Assembly (NCBI GenBank): GCA_013166775.1
Contig: JABLTJ010000015.1
Span: forward strand, 1-64,000
Length of the DNA: 64,000 nucleotides
Origin: Promethearchaeati archaeon
GTDB taxonomy: Archaea; Asgardarchaeota; Heimdallarchaeia; Heimdallarchaeales; Heimdallarchaeaceae
Reading direction: 5' to 3'
Within the stretch, counting starts at the first letter, position 1. Each line of letters opens with the position of its first letter. The position numbers and the translations under genes are program-made. Below, one piece after another: positions 8,307 through 15,544 of the stretch. The notes beneath the pieces were generated by a model. That model saw only the letters and a program-made list of their open reading frames with translations. It was not told where the DNA came from and ran no database searches.

Positions 8307-9185
8307 ATGAGTAAGACTATTACAAATAAGAGTAAAGGTTTACTCAAAAACATAACAATAGTGATTACAGGAGCATCGTCTGGGATAGGTAAATCTCTTT
8401 CTTTAGCACTAGCTCCTCTTAAACCTAATCTAGTCATAGTGGCAAGACGAGAAAATAAACTACAACAAACAGCGTATCACCTAAAAAAACAGAAAATTAA
8501 ACACATTTCGATTGTTGGCGATGTACGAAACAGAGAAGATAGAGAAAGTATGATCAAAAAGACTTTGAATACTTTTGGTAGGATAGATGTATTAGTTAAT
8601 AATGCTGGACTAGGAAAAGTGAATTTATTTCTAGAACAACCAGAACAAGAAATAGATGAGCTAATTGAAACCAACGTTTTATCATTAATAAAATTAACAC
8701 ACAGCGTTTTACCAATAATGAAAGAACAAGAAGAAGGACATATCATAAATCTTTCATCAACATTAGCTCTTTTACCCGCATATCCTTTCGCTGTTTATTG
8801 TGCAACAAAATCTGCAGTAAAGACATTTAGTGATTGCATTAGAGAAGAAGTTAAAGAGTATGGTATTAAGGTTTCAACAGTTTTACCGGGACCATATAAC
8901 ACTGAATTTAATCAAGTAGCCAATATTGGAAAATCAGATTTCAGGGGTTATAATGTAGAAAAACTAGTTAAGAAGATTGTTAAATTGATTATGAAACCTA
9001 AAGATAATTTAATACAACCATGGCATTTTGTCCCAGTTGCGTGGTTGGCTAAGATTTCTGAAAGATTCAAGAACAAAGTAACATTTTCGATTGCTGAGTC
9101 AATATTAAAAGCTAAAAAAGAGACTTCTTTGGAACTTGAAAATAAAGTGGAGAAAAAAGAAGAAATAAAATTTTTAACTCATTAA
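8307..9185 (+). CDS. Short-chain dehydrogenase/reductase
   Basis: A classical SDR with the nucleotide-binding motif TGASSGIG near residue 20, NNAG near residue 96, and a catalytic Ser (INLSSTLAL) followed by YCATK. The basic residue after the first strand (VARRENK) suggests a preference for NADPH. The C-terminal 60 residues are Lys/Glu-rich, with a possible helix around QPWHFVPVAWLAKISERF, as in DltE/YdfG-like members. The substrate is unknown. A TATA-like TTTTTATAC lies about 33 bases before the ATG. The last 12 bases overlap the end of convergent argF. Confidence 0.85.
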   Translation: MSKTITNKSKGLLKNITIVITGASSGIGKSLSLALAPLKPNLVIVARRENKLQQTAYHLKKQKIKHISIVGDVRNREDRESMIKKTLNTFGRIDVLVNNAGLGKVNLFLEQPEQEIDELIETNVLSLIKLTHSVLPIMKEQEEGHIINLSSTLALLPAYPFAVYCATKSAVKTFSDCIREEVKEYGIKVSTVLPGPYNTEFNQVANIGKSDFRGYNVEKLVKKIVKLIMKPKDNLIQPWHFVPVAWLAKISERFKNKVTFSIAESILKAKKETSLELENKVEKKEEIKFLTH

Positions 9186-10100
9186 ACATTTTAGAACGGC
9201 CATAACTGTATGAAGTCTGTTTTCAGCTTCATCAAAAACAACACTGTGTTCGCTCTCAAAAACTTCCTCAGTAGCTTCTTTATGTTTATACGGTAAGCAA
9301 TGCATGAATATGTAATCTGATTTTGCATTTGAACAAAGCTCTTCAGTAACTACATAGTTCTTGAATGCCTCTAGTTTTTCTTTCTCTTTGTCTTCTTCAC
9401 CCATAGATACAAATGTATCAGTTACAACTATATCAGCATCAGTTACTGCTGCGGGAGAATCATTAGTTATGACAATCTTTGCACCAGTGTCTTCAGCATA
9501 ATCCTTAGCTAACGCTACAATATCATTGGGCGGTTCATACCCTTTTGGTGTAGCTACAGACATATGCAAACCCATCTTTGCACAACCGATCAGCAATGAA
9601 TTACAAACGTTGTTTCCATCACCAACCCATGCTAGCTTTAATCCTGCTAATTTTCCTTTGTGTTCTTCGATTGTTAACAAATCAGCAAGGATTTGAAGAG
9701 GGTGATATTTGTCAGATAATGCATTGATTATTGGAATTGTAGAGTACTTTGCTAATTCCTCTACATCTTCATGTGCAAAAACTCTTGCTAATACTCCGTC
9801 AACCATTCTAGACAGAACACGGGATGTATCTTTGACAGTTTCACCAGCACCAAGCTGGATATCAGAAGCACCTAAGAAGAGTGCATGACCACCAAGAAAA
9901 TACATAGCAACCTCTGTGGAAACTCTAGTACGTGTTGAAGGTTTTTGAAAAATCATTCCAAGTGTTAAACCTGCAAGTGGTTTATCTCGCTTGTAAGCTT
10001 TAAAATTAGCTTTCAATCGTTTTGACTCCTCAAGAAGATGACGTATTTCTTCTGCTGTATAATCATTTAAGGAAAGAAGAGATCTACCTTTTAGATTCAT
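9174..10100 (-). CDS. argF: Ornithine carbamoyltransferase
   Basis: This cytosolic enzyme makes citrulline from carbamoyl phosphate and ornithine in arginine biosynthesis, or runs the reverse reaction in arginine fermentation. The carbamoyl-phosphate loop STRTR is at residues 55-59. Further signatures are HPLQILADLLTI, the ornithine-side segment and the C-terminal HCLPYKHKE. The length of 308 residues is normal for the catalytic subunit. STRTR with HCLP separates it from aspartate carbamoyltransferase. The start ATG is at 10100. No other arginine gene is adjacent. Confidence 0.94.
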   Translation of the reverse strand: MNLKGRSLLSLNDYTAEEIRHLLEESKRLKANFKAYKRDKPLAGLTLGMIFQKPSTRTRVSTEVAMYFLGGHALFLGASDIQLGAGETVKDTSRVLSRMVDGVLARVFAHEDVEELAKYSTIPIINALSDKYHPLQILADLLTIEEHKGKLAGLKLAWVGDGNNVCNSLLIGCAKMGLHMSVATPKGYEPPNDIVALAKDYAEDTGAKIVITNDSPAAVTDADIVVTDTFVSMGEEDKEKEKLEAFKNYVVTEELCSNAKSDYIFMHCLPYKHKEATEEVFESEHSVVFDEAENRLHTVMAVLKCLMS

Positions 10101-10231
10101 TTATCTCACAATTCGAAAAATCGAAAAGAGATTTAAAAAATGTTCGATATGAATTTGAGCTGTTTAATATTAATAGTTTTGAGAAAAACCAAGTTTTAAA
10201 AGCAAGGCAGTAGAATAGAATTTTGATAATA

Positions 10232-10618
10232 ATGGTAAATTACAAACGACTTGGATTATCAACATTAACTGGTGCAATACTGGGAGTCGTCTGCATTCTT
10301 GGTGCAGTCCAAAGAATTCCTGGGAATTTCAATGATAATCTTGCATATTTAATGGGTATTTGGACTATGAGAGTCATACTGGGTATAGTTATCGGTTTAG
10401 CTGGGGGTGTAGTAATCTTCAAAGGAGAACAATGGCAACCTTGGGTTAATGCAGTGATTCGAGGTATACTATTTGGTCTAATCTTTTCAGTAGCTATCTT
10501 ATTGATAGATCCTTTCAAGGATTATTCAACATTTGCAGCGGGAATAGCATACGGACCAGTAACAGATTTAATTACAACGTTCTTTATTTTCCTTATTCAA
10601 AAGAAGAACCATAATTGA
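10232..10618 (+). CDS. Small four-helix membrane protein
   Basis: A predicted integral membrane protein of about 128 residues with four hydrophobic segments: LSTLTGAILGVVCILGAV, MRVILGIVIGLAGGVVIF, IRGILFGLIFSVAILLI and VTDLITTFFIFLI. I prefer the ATG at 10232 (MVNYKRLG) over the upstream TTG at 10223, because the basic MVNYKR end fits a cytoplasmic N terminus. The glycine-rich helices look like a small transporter or stress-type membrane protein. I do not recognise the family. Confidence 0.65.
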   Translation: MVNYKRLGLSTLTGAILGVVCILGAVQRIPGNFNDNLAYLMGIWTMRVILGIVIGLAGGVVIFKGEQWQPWVNAVIRGILFGLIFSVAILLIDPFKDYSTFAAGIAYGPVTDLITTFFIFLIQKKNHN

Positions 10619-10661
10619 ATTTACTTTAGAGAATAACTCGCATTCATGTTAGAGGTGCTAG

Positions 10662-10973
10662 TTATTTCATTTCCATTATTTCTGCGACCTCAATTGTACC
10701 TATAACAAGGAATGGACATTCTATAGCAATTTCAAGAGCATCATCCATACTATCAGCTTTAATGATAGAGTATCCTGTCAAAAGATCTGACTCATGACTG
10801 TCTTTTACACTATCAGCACTTACTGTTTTTGAATTTCTTAGGGGATTACCAGGATTAACAACAGCATCTCCTAGATTACTTATCCAAGTTTGCCATTCTT
10901 CCTTATGTTTTGCTCCTTCCTCAGGATTTTCAAACTTCTTTCCACCGTGATAGGCGATTATAAAGTTAGGCAT
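10662..10973 (-). CDS. YCII-related (DGPF-like) domain protein
   Basis: A small ferredoxin-fold protein of the YCII/DGPF type, with PNFIIAYHGG at the start, a helix with HKEEWQTWISNLGDAVVNPGNP, then GYSIIKADSMDDALEIAIECPFL and IEVAEIMEM. This layout matches one whole YCII domain, a family seen as enzymes of ring chemistry or as accessory proteins. The substrate here is unknown. The ATG at 10973 begins exactly at the domain. The longer reading from a TTG at 11018 adds a non-conserved piece and is unlikely. Confidence 0.75.
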   Translation of the reverse strand: MPNFIIAYHGGKKFENPEEGAKHKEEWQTWISNLGDAVVNPGNPLRNSKTVSADSVKDSHESDLLTGYSIIKADSMDDALEIAIECPFLVIGTIEVAEIMEMK

Positions 10974-11072
10974 AATTGTATGTTTGGAAATTAAATGATA
11001 AATATTCACTTCTATCAAAATTGGTTAATATAGTATTTAATGAGAAGTAGAAAAGATAAAAGAAAAAAAAGA

Positions 11073-12278
11073 TTAGAAGAAGGTGGGTTGTCCTTCATAT
11101 TGTATTTTAGGAGATTCCATTTTCATGGTCTCTTCGGGAGAAAGAATTTCTATTAATTCGTACTCGGATGTACCCATACCCATTTTTTCAGCGAAAACAA
11201 CGACTTCATATGGATCTTTGTAAGGACCATGGACTCGAGTAAAGGGATGAATATCCTCTTCAGGATTAAGATTAACGTGTTTAAGAAAGGGAGGAATATT
11301 TTTCTCTATCAGACCTTCCTTCTTAATGAGATCTAAGGTTGCCGTTTCAACAGCAACAATATCCTTACTTCCAACAACACCTATGTCATTAATTATAGGG
11401 GCCATACCTAGACCCATGCAATCACACCAAACTGTCATTTGTATCAAGAAATTCAAATACATGATCTTCTTTGGTTCAAAAGTTTCTAGTACTTTTTGTG
11501 TTGCAATAGCCATCATTTCAGAGAACGCAGTATAGCTTTCTCTCGGAAGCTTAATCACCCCTGCACCATGATCCATTTCCAGACATGTCATACATTGACG
11601 ACAATCGTGATAGTTTCTTCTGAGCTCATCTTTTTCTTCATCATAATTTAACGCGCCATATGGACATGCTTCAACAAATTTCTTTGCTAGTTCGGGTGTA
11701 CCTTTCTCTTTATCCCAATATTCATCTGCATGAGCTGCACCATGAATTTTTCTCCATCTAGATGGTCCTGAATAAGCTCCTAGTGCTAGATTCTTAATCG
11801 CCCCTCCATAACCGCATGATCCGTGTCCTTTTGCATGTGATAAGTCAATCAAAACATCAGCATCCTTAAGAGCTCCACCTAGATCAATGGATTCGATTCC
11901 CCTATAATTAACTTCAACTGATGTAACATAACCATCTTTTACACCTGCTACAGGTATTAAAGGACATCCACATGTTTCTTGAGTATACCCCCTGTTTACA
12001 GCGTTATAAACTGCAGTAGGATTATCTGTGATAAATGGATACCCTCCTTTCTTCTTTATAGCTTCTACTAATCTTCTAACGAAAAACACAGGTATAGTTT
12101 GATATCCATCATTAAAACCAAGATGCATTTTAATGGCAACTTTATCCTTCTCTTCTATAGAAATCTCCTCTAATAACAATTCTACAATCTTATCAAACTT
12201 TGCAGCAAAGGAAGCAAATCTAGATGCTTTTCCGTGCTGAACAGATCCGAAATAAACTTTAGCTTTATCAGAAGTCAT
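11073..12278 (-). CDS. DUF362 iron-sulfur protein
   Basis: The protein matches the DUF362 family of cytosolic proteins with a ferredoxin-like insert. Visible features are IKMHLGFNDGYQTIPV near the start, VLIDLSHAKGHGSCGYGGAIKNLALG in the middle, and a cysteine cluster (ACPYGALNYD, then CRQCMTC) that could bind an Fe-S centre. The family's reaction is not established. The length of 401 residues is normal for it. The start ATG at 12278 is the only good one. It lies divergently from the SDR at 12373 with about 94 bases between, which must hold both promoters. Confidence 0.8.
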   Translation of the reverse strand: MTSDKAKVYFGSVQHGKASRFASFAAKFDKIVELLLEEISIEEKDKVAIKMHLGFNDGYQTIPVFFVRRLVEAIKKKGGYPFITDNPTAVYNAVNRGYTQETCGCPLIPVAGVKDGYVTSVEVNYRGIESIDLGGALKDADVLIDLSHAKGHGSCGYGGAIKNLALGAYSGPSRWRKIHGAAHADEYWDKEKGTPELAKKFVEACPYGALNYDEEKDELRRNYHDCRQCMTCLEMDHGAGVIKLPRESYTAFSEMMAIATQKVLETFEPKKIMYLNFLIQMTVWCDCMGLGMAPIINDIGVVGSKDIVAVETATLDLIKKEGLIEKNIPPFLKHVNLNPEEDIHPFTRVHGPYKDPYEVVVFAEKMGMGTSEYELIEILSPEETMKMESPKIQYEGQPTFF

Positions 12279-12372
12279 GATTTTGCATAAACTTCGTCTG
12301 ATTTTAAAGTATTTGGTTGGATTTTTTACTTAAATAACCATTATTTAATACAGAAATAAACCATGTATCATA

Positions 12373-13245
12373 ATGCAGAATGATTCTTGGATAAAAGGGA
12401 AGACATGTATAATTACTGGAGCAAATACAGGCATCGGTAAAGAAATAGCAAGACAGTTAGCTGATTTAGGTGCAAAAGTAATAATGGTTTGTCGAAATCA
12501 AGAGAGAGGGAAAAAAGCTCAAAAAGAAATTATTCAAACAACAAAAAACAGGAATATAGAACTTTCGATCTGTGATTTAGCATCATTGAAAGATGTAAAA
12601 CGCTTTGTTGAGGAATTTATTAAAAATCACTCTGAATTACATGTCTTGATTAACAATGCTGGTGTCTTTAGTATGAAAAGAACTGTAACTAAAGATGGAT
12701 ATGAGAGTGCTTTTGCAGTTAATTACTTGGCACACTTCTATTTAACTAGATTACTTCTCCCCTTGTTAAAGAAGAGTTTCCCTTCAAGAATAATTAACCT
12801 CTCATCCAATATTCATAGATTTTACAAGATTAAATTGAAGGATCCAATGCTTGAAAAGAGATATAATGGACAACAAGCTTACAGCAATTCTAAAGCAGCA
12901 ATGATTCTTTTTACATACAAACTTGCAAGAGAACTGGGTGAATCAGAAGTAACTGTCAACGCAGTGAATCCAGGTCACGTTGAAACACAAATGACTACAA
13001 TTGGTTTACCAAAATGGTTTACAAAGGTTCGAGATTTAGTAGTAGAGCATCAAACTCCCGAAGAAGGAGCAAGAAGCTCTGTATATGTAGCTTCCACAAA
13101 CAGTTTACGAAATATAACTGGAAAATATTTTAACAAAAGTGAAGAGAGAAAGTCCGGAAAATTTACCTATGACATAATTAAACAAAACTTTCTTTGGGAA
13201 TTAAGTGAGAAATTAATAGAAAGAGTTATTGGAAAAGAAAACTAA
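12373..13245 (+). CDS. Short-chain dehydrogenase, retinol-dehydrogenase-like
   Basis: This SDR resembles the retinol dehydrogenase/WW-domain oxidoreductase group. It has IITGANTGIGKEIARQL, then VCRNQERGKKA (NADP-type basic residues), CDLASLKDVKRF, VLINNAGVF, a serine in INLSSNIHRF and YSNSKAAM for the Tyr-Lys pair. The product after YxxxK contains VNAVNPGHVETQM. The natural substrate in an archaeon is unknown; lipid or isoprenoid alcohols are plausible. ATG at 12373. The next gene starts 43 bases downstream on the same strand, so co-transcription with the GTPase is possible. Confidence 0.85.
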   Translation: MQNDSWIKGKTCIITGANTGIGKEIARQLADLGAKVIMVCRNQERGKKAQKEIIQTTKNRNIELSICDLASLKDVKRFVEEFIKNHSELHVLINNAGVFSMKRTVTKDGYESAFAVNYLAHFYLTRLLLPLLKKSFPSRIINLSSNIHRFYKIKLKDPMLEKRYNGQQAYSNSKAAMILFTYKLARELGESEVTVNAVNPGHVETQMTTIGLPKWFTKVRDLVVEHQTPEEGARSSVYVASTNSLRNITGKYFNKSEERKSGKFTYDIIKQNFLWELSEKLIERVIGKEN

Positions 13246-13288
13246 TAAACGTTCATACAAGAAAAACAAAAATAACTAGGTTTTACAA

Positions 13289-14221
13289 ATGCCCAAACCT
13301 TACAGTGTGATTACTGAAGAGATCAAAAATGCTTTGAAAGGAAAAGTGGGAGAAGAAAGAGCTAGAGAAATCAAGCGTTTGCTAAAGGAAATACACTGGG
13401 ATGTTGGAGATTACAAGAGATTAAAAGACAAATTAAGAAGAGAATTAGCTGAAATTGAGAAGGTAGAGCAAGCTAGAAAAGCTTCTCGAAGTCGCACAAA
13501 AACGAAAAAATCTACACCTCAATTTTGTGTAATTGGAGCAGTTAATAGTGGAAAGAGTACCTTAATTAATGATCTAGCAGGTACAAAAATCGCTGTAGAA
13601 CTATATCCATTTACCACAACTGAACCACAATATGGAGCACTAGAATATGACTCGATTAGTTTTCAGCTTGTTGAAATTCCTGCAATTTATGATGGTTGTT
13701 GGAACGGTGATAAGTCAACCCTTGGTATGATTTACTCAACTGATTGCCTTATAATTATAGGCCGTACTCTTGAAGATTTTGAACTAGTTTTGAAAGAATT
13801 GGCTGACCAGAATATAGATCTAATAGGTGAAAGAATTCCTGATGGTTTTACTCAAACAATACCAAGAAAGATTCCAGCTTTCATAGTTTTTGATAAAAAC
13901 ACTGAAATTTTGCCTTCATCTCATCTGAGGAAGATTGCAACAGATAATCTAGAGGAAATTAAACAAAATATGATTAAGCTTGTAAGACCTGTAAGAATTT
14001 ACACCATGAATACTTTTAATGAGATAGAAGAACAACCCATAGTTTTCTACAAAGATCAAGTTACAGTAAAAGAAGCTATTCAGAAAGTATACAGAGGAAA
14101 AGAAGAGTTATTCAAGGATGCTGTTATATTAGAAGGCGGTCCAAATGGAAGAAGAAAAAGAGTAGGAATAGCTTACGAACTTTCTGACAAGGATGTTATA
14201 CATCTAACTTTTCATAAATAA
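13289..14221 (+). CDS. DRG/Obg-like GTPase paralogue with TGS domain and degenerate G motifs
   Basis: The layout follows archaeal and eukaryotic DRG GTPases: an N-terminal basic helical region (residues 1-70), a G domain with P-loop GAVNSGKST (near residue 84), YPFTTTEPQYGALEY as switch I, and a C-terminal TGS domain (VRIYTMNTF to IHLTFHK). Compared with true DRG the G3 motif DLPG is EIPA, and the G4 motif NKxD is replaced by VFDKN. The nucleotide may bind through the P-loop while hydrolysis or guanine specificity is altered. DRG proteins act on ribosomes with a DFRP partner. Whether this paralogue does so is unknown. Confidence 0.75.
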   Translation: MPKPYSVITEEIKNALKGKVGEERAREIKRLLKEIHWDVGDYKRLKDKLRRELAEIEKVEQARKASRSRTKTKKSTPQFCVIGAVNSGKSTLINDLAGTKIAVELYPFTTTEPQYGALEYDSISFQLVEIPAIYDGCWNGDKSTLGMIYSTDCLIIIGRTLEDFELVLKELADQNIDLIGERIPDGFTQTIPRKIPAFIVFDKNTEILPSSHLRKIATDNLEEIKQNMIKLVRPVRIYTMNTFNEIEEQPIVFYKDQVTVKEAIQKVYRGKEELFKDAVILEGGPNGRRKRVGIAYELSDKDVIHLTFHK

Positions 14222-14240
14222 AAATAATAAAGGAGTAAAA

Positions 14241-14798
14241 TTACTCAAGATTAGAACCACAACTTTCACAGAACTTCGATCCTGCTGGTGGTTTGTGTCC
14301 ACAGTAGTGGCAGTATTTTATTTCTCCTGCTGGGAAGATGACTTCAGCCTGCTTCTTAGACATTGGTTCAGTAAATTGAGCTGCTTGCTCATACTTGATT
14401 TCTTCTCCAAAGATGATTTCTCCTGAAGTACTATCATAACTGTATTGAAGACCTCTATTAGTGCGAAGGTCAACAAGAATACGAAGCATATTTTTTGGTT
14501 TGTACCCAACTTCTTGAGCAAGGTCCTCGACTTTTACTCTTCCTTTGCGGTTTAAACCAGCAGCATAAACTGAATCTCTCATTTTTTTATCCCAATAAAG
14601 GCTACTAAAGCCCCCTATGAAACTAAAGAAGGCAGGGATGAATAACCAATATCCCCAATAAGCTAAACCTATGAAGTCAATATTGTAAGCTCGGAAAATT
14701 AGTGCTAAAACACCTACTATTGTGAAAGCTATTGCTGCTCCGAAGGCAGAAAAATCTCCCTTATAATCTTTTTTCTGATAATATCTATCTCGAGACAT
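14241..14798 (-). CDS. Membrane-anchored winged-helix and zinc-ribbon protein
   Basis: Two membrane helices come first (residues 17-37, AAIAFTIVGVLALIFRAY, and 44-66, AYWGYWLFIPAFFSFIGGF). A winged-helix-like segment follows (KGRVKVEDLAQEVGYKPKNMLRILVDL, residues 85-125), then a C-terminal zinc ribbon with CHYCGHKPPAGSKFCESC. The two CxxC pairs are intact. The combination resembles archaeal membrane-linked adaptors in which a PCI/Vps25-like winged helix faces the cytoplasm. The function is not known. It converges on the DRG-like gene, ending 19 bases away. Confidence 0.7.
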   Translation of the reverse strand: MSRDRYYQKKDYKGDFSAFGAAIAFTIVGVLALIFRAYNIDFIGLAYWGYWLFIPAFFSFIGGFSSLYWDKKMRDSVYAAGLNRKGRVKVEDLAQEVGYKPKNMLRILVDLRTNRGLQYSYDSTSGEIIFGEEIKYEQAAQFTEPMSKKQAEVIFPAGEIKYCHYCGHKPPAGSKFCESCGSNLE

Positions 14799-14881
14799 TG
14801 AATAACCTCAAATAAGTGCGTTCATGGGCTTTTTTAAACTTAAGCATTCAATGTGAAACAAAGAAGAGGAAACGCAACAAA

Positions 14882-14893
14882 AAACTTTTAATG
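14882..14893 (+). promoter_or_regulatory. TATA-like box of tRNA-Phe
   Basis: AAACTTTTAATG lies about 35-40 bases before the mature 5' end of tRNA-Phe, which allows a short 5' leader. No other promoter candidate is closer. Confidence 0.35.
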
Positions 14894-14924
14894 CAAAGAA
14901 GAACAAAAAGGATAGAACAAAGAT

Positions 14925-15033
14925 GCCCAGATAGCTTAGCAGGGAGAGCGCTGGACTGAAGATCCAGTTGTCGCGAGTTCAAGTCTTGTTTCAGATGCGC
15001 TCTGAAACAGTGAAAATCTCGCTCTGGGCTCCA
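14925..15033 (+). tRNA. tRNA-Phe (GAA) with a 33-nt intron in the T loop
   Basis: The acceptor is GCCCAGA (14925-14931) paired with TCTGGGC (15023-15029). The D arm is 14934-14949. The anticodon stem CTGGA/TCCAG carries GAA at 14958-14960. The T stem GCGAG (14973-14977) pairs with CTCGC (15018-15022), but the loop between them is 40 nt. Removing 14984-15016 leaves the normal loop TTCAAGT. The precursor folds as bulge-helix-bulge: a 4-bp central helix TTCA/TGAA, a 5' bulge AGTC, a 3' bulge AAT, and an intron hairpin TTGTTTCAG/CTGAAACAG. The insertion falls between positions 59 and 60. The discriminator is T, unusual for tRNA-Phe, and CCA is encoded (15031-15033). Confidence 0.93.
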
Positions 15034-15436
15034 TTTTCTAAATTAATTTTGACATCCTCCCTTCTTACTCATTTAGTACTGTTATTTATTATTATATCAC
15101 TAACATGTAAAAAGGGAAACCACACAAGTATGACAAAAAATAATTCGTATATATTTATACTTAAAACAAGCTATTACTGAAATGGAAAGCGGAGCCAGTC
15201 TACCTCAAAATCAATCACAATCGGTGAAGATGCAAATGAAAGGAGTATCGACTAGCTCCAACAAATGGTGAGATTACTGATATAAAAGTTTTCTAGTCAA
15301 ACAAGCGAGGAAGGATTCTTTCAGTAGTTTTCTTAGATACTTTCACCACTTTGGCACTTCTCTCCCTTTGAATTTATATGCTATTTTCTATCTAAGTATA
15401 TTGCCTTAAAATGGCAATACACAATCGGTGAAAAAC
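15034..15436. other. Gene-poor stretch with two copies of a 13-bp repeat
   Basis: No long gene is present. CACAATCGGTGAA occurs exactly at 15216-15228 and 15420-15432. A 29-codon ORF (ATG 15182 to TGA 15271) spans the first copy; whether it is translated is unclear. A TATA-like TTTATATG at about 15373-15380 could drive the protease transcript. Frame reading from inside tRNA-Phe across this area gives only a chance ORF. Confidence 0.4.
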
Positions 15437-15544
15437 ATGCGAAAAAAAAGCAATAAAGTACTGATTATACTGCAAGGAAGGCAACGTGCTTATCCAATTA
15501 ATGCAGTAAAGGCAAAACTGAATAAAGGAGGGTGCGAAGAATGA
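15437..15544 (+). CDS. Possible 35-residue leader ORF coupled to the subtilase
   Basis: ATG at 15437 opens a frame (MRKKSNKVLIILQGRQ, ending NKGGCEE) whose TGA (15542-15544) overlaps the ATG of the protease at 15541 as ATGA. The protease Shine-Dalgarno GGAGGG (15527-15532) lies inside it. The predicted peptide is basic with one short hydrophobic patch. The overlap is the arrangement used for translational coupling, but in so short a stretch it could be chance. There is no homologue I recognise. Confidence 0.35.
   Translation: MRKKSNKVLIILQGRQRAYPINAVKAKLNKGGCEE

Noticed and set aside
10022..10213. Plus-strand ORF at the start of argF
   Set aside because: It overlaps the N terminus of ornithine carbamoyltransferase in antisense and has no family signature.
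14925..15033. tRNA-Phe as a broken pseudogene
   Set aside because: The T stem halves are perfectly complementary and the insert folds into a bulge-helix-bulge, so an intron is the better explanation.
14968..15180. Small ORF across tRNA-Phe and its downstream region
   Set aside because: It starts inside the tRNA and has no coding character.
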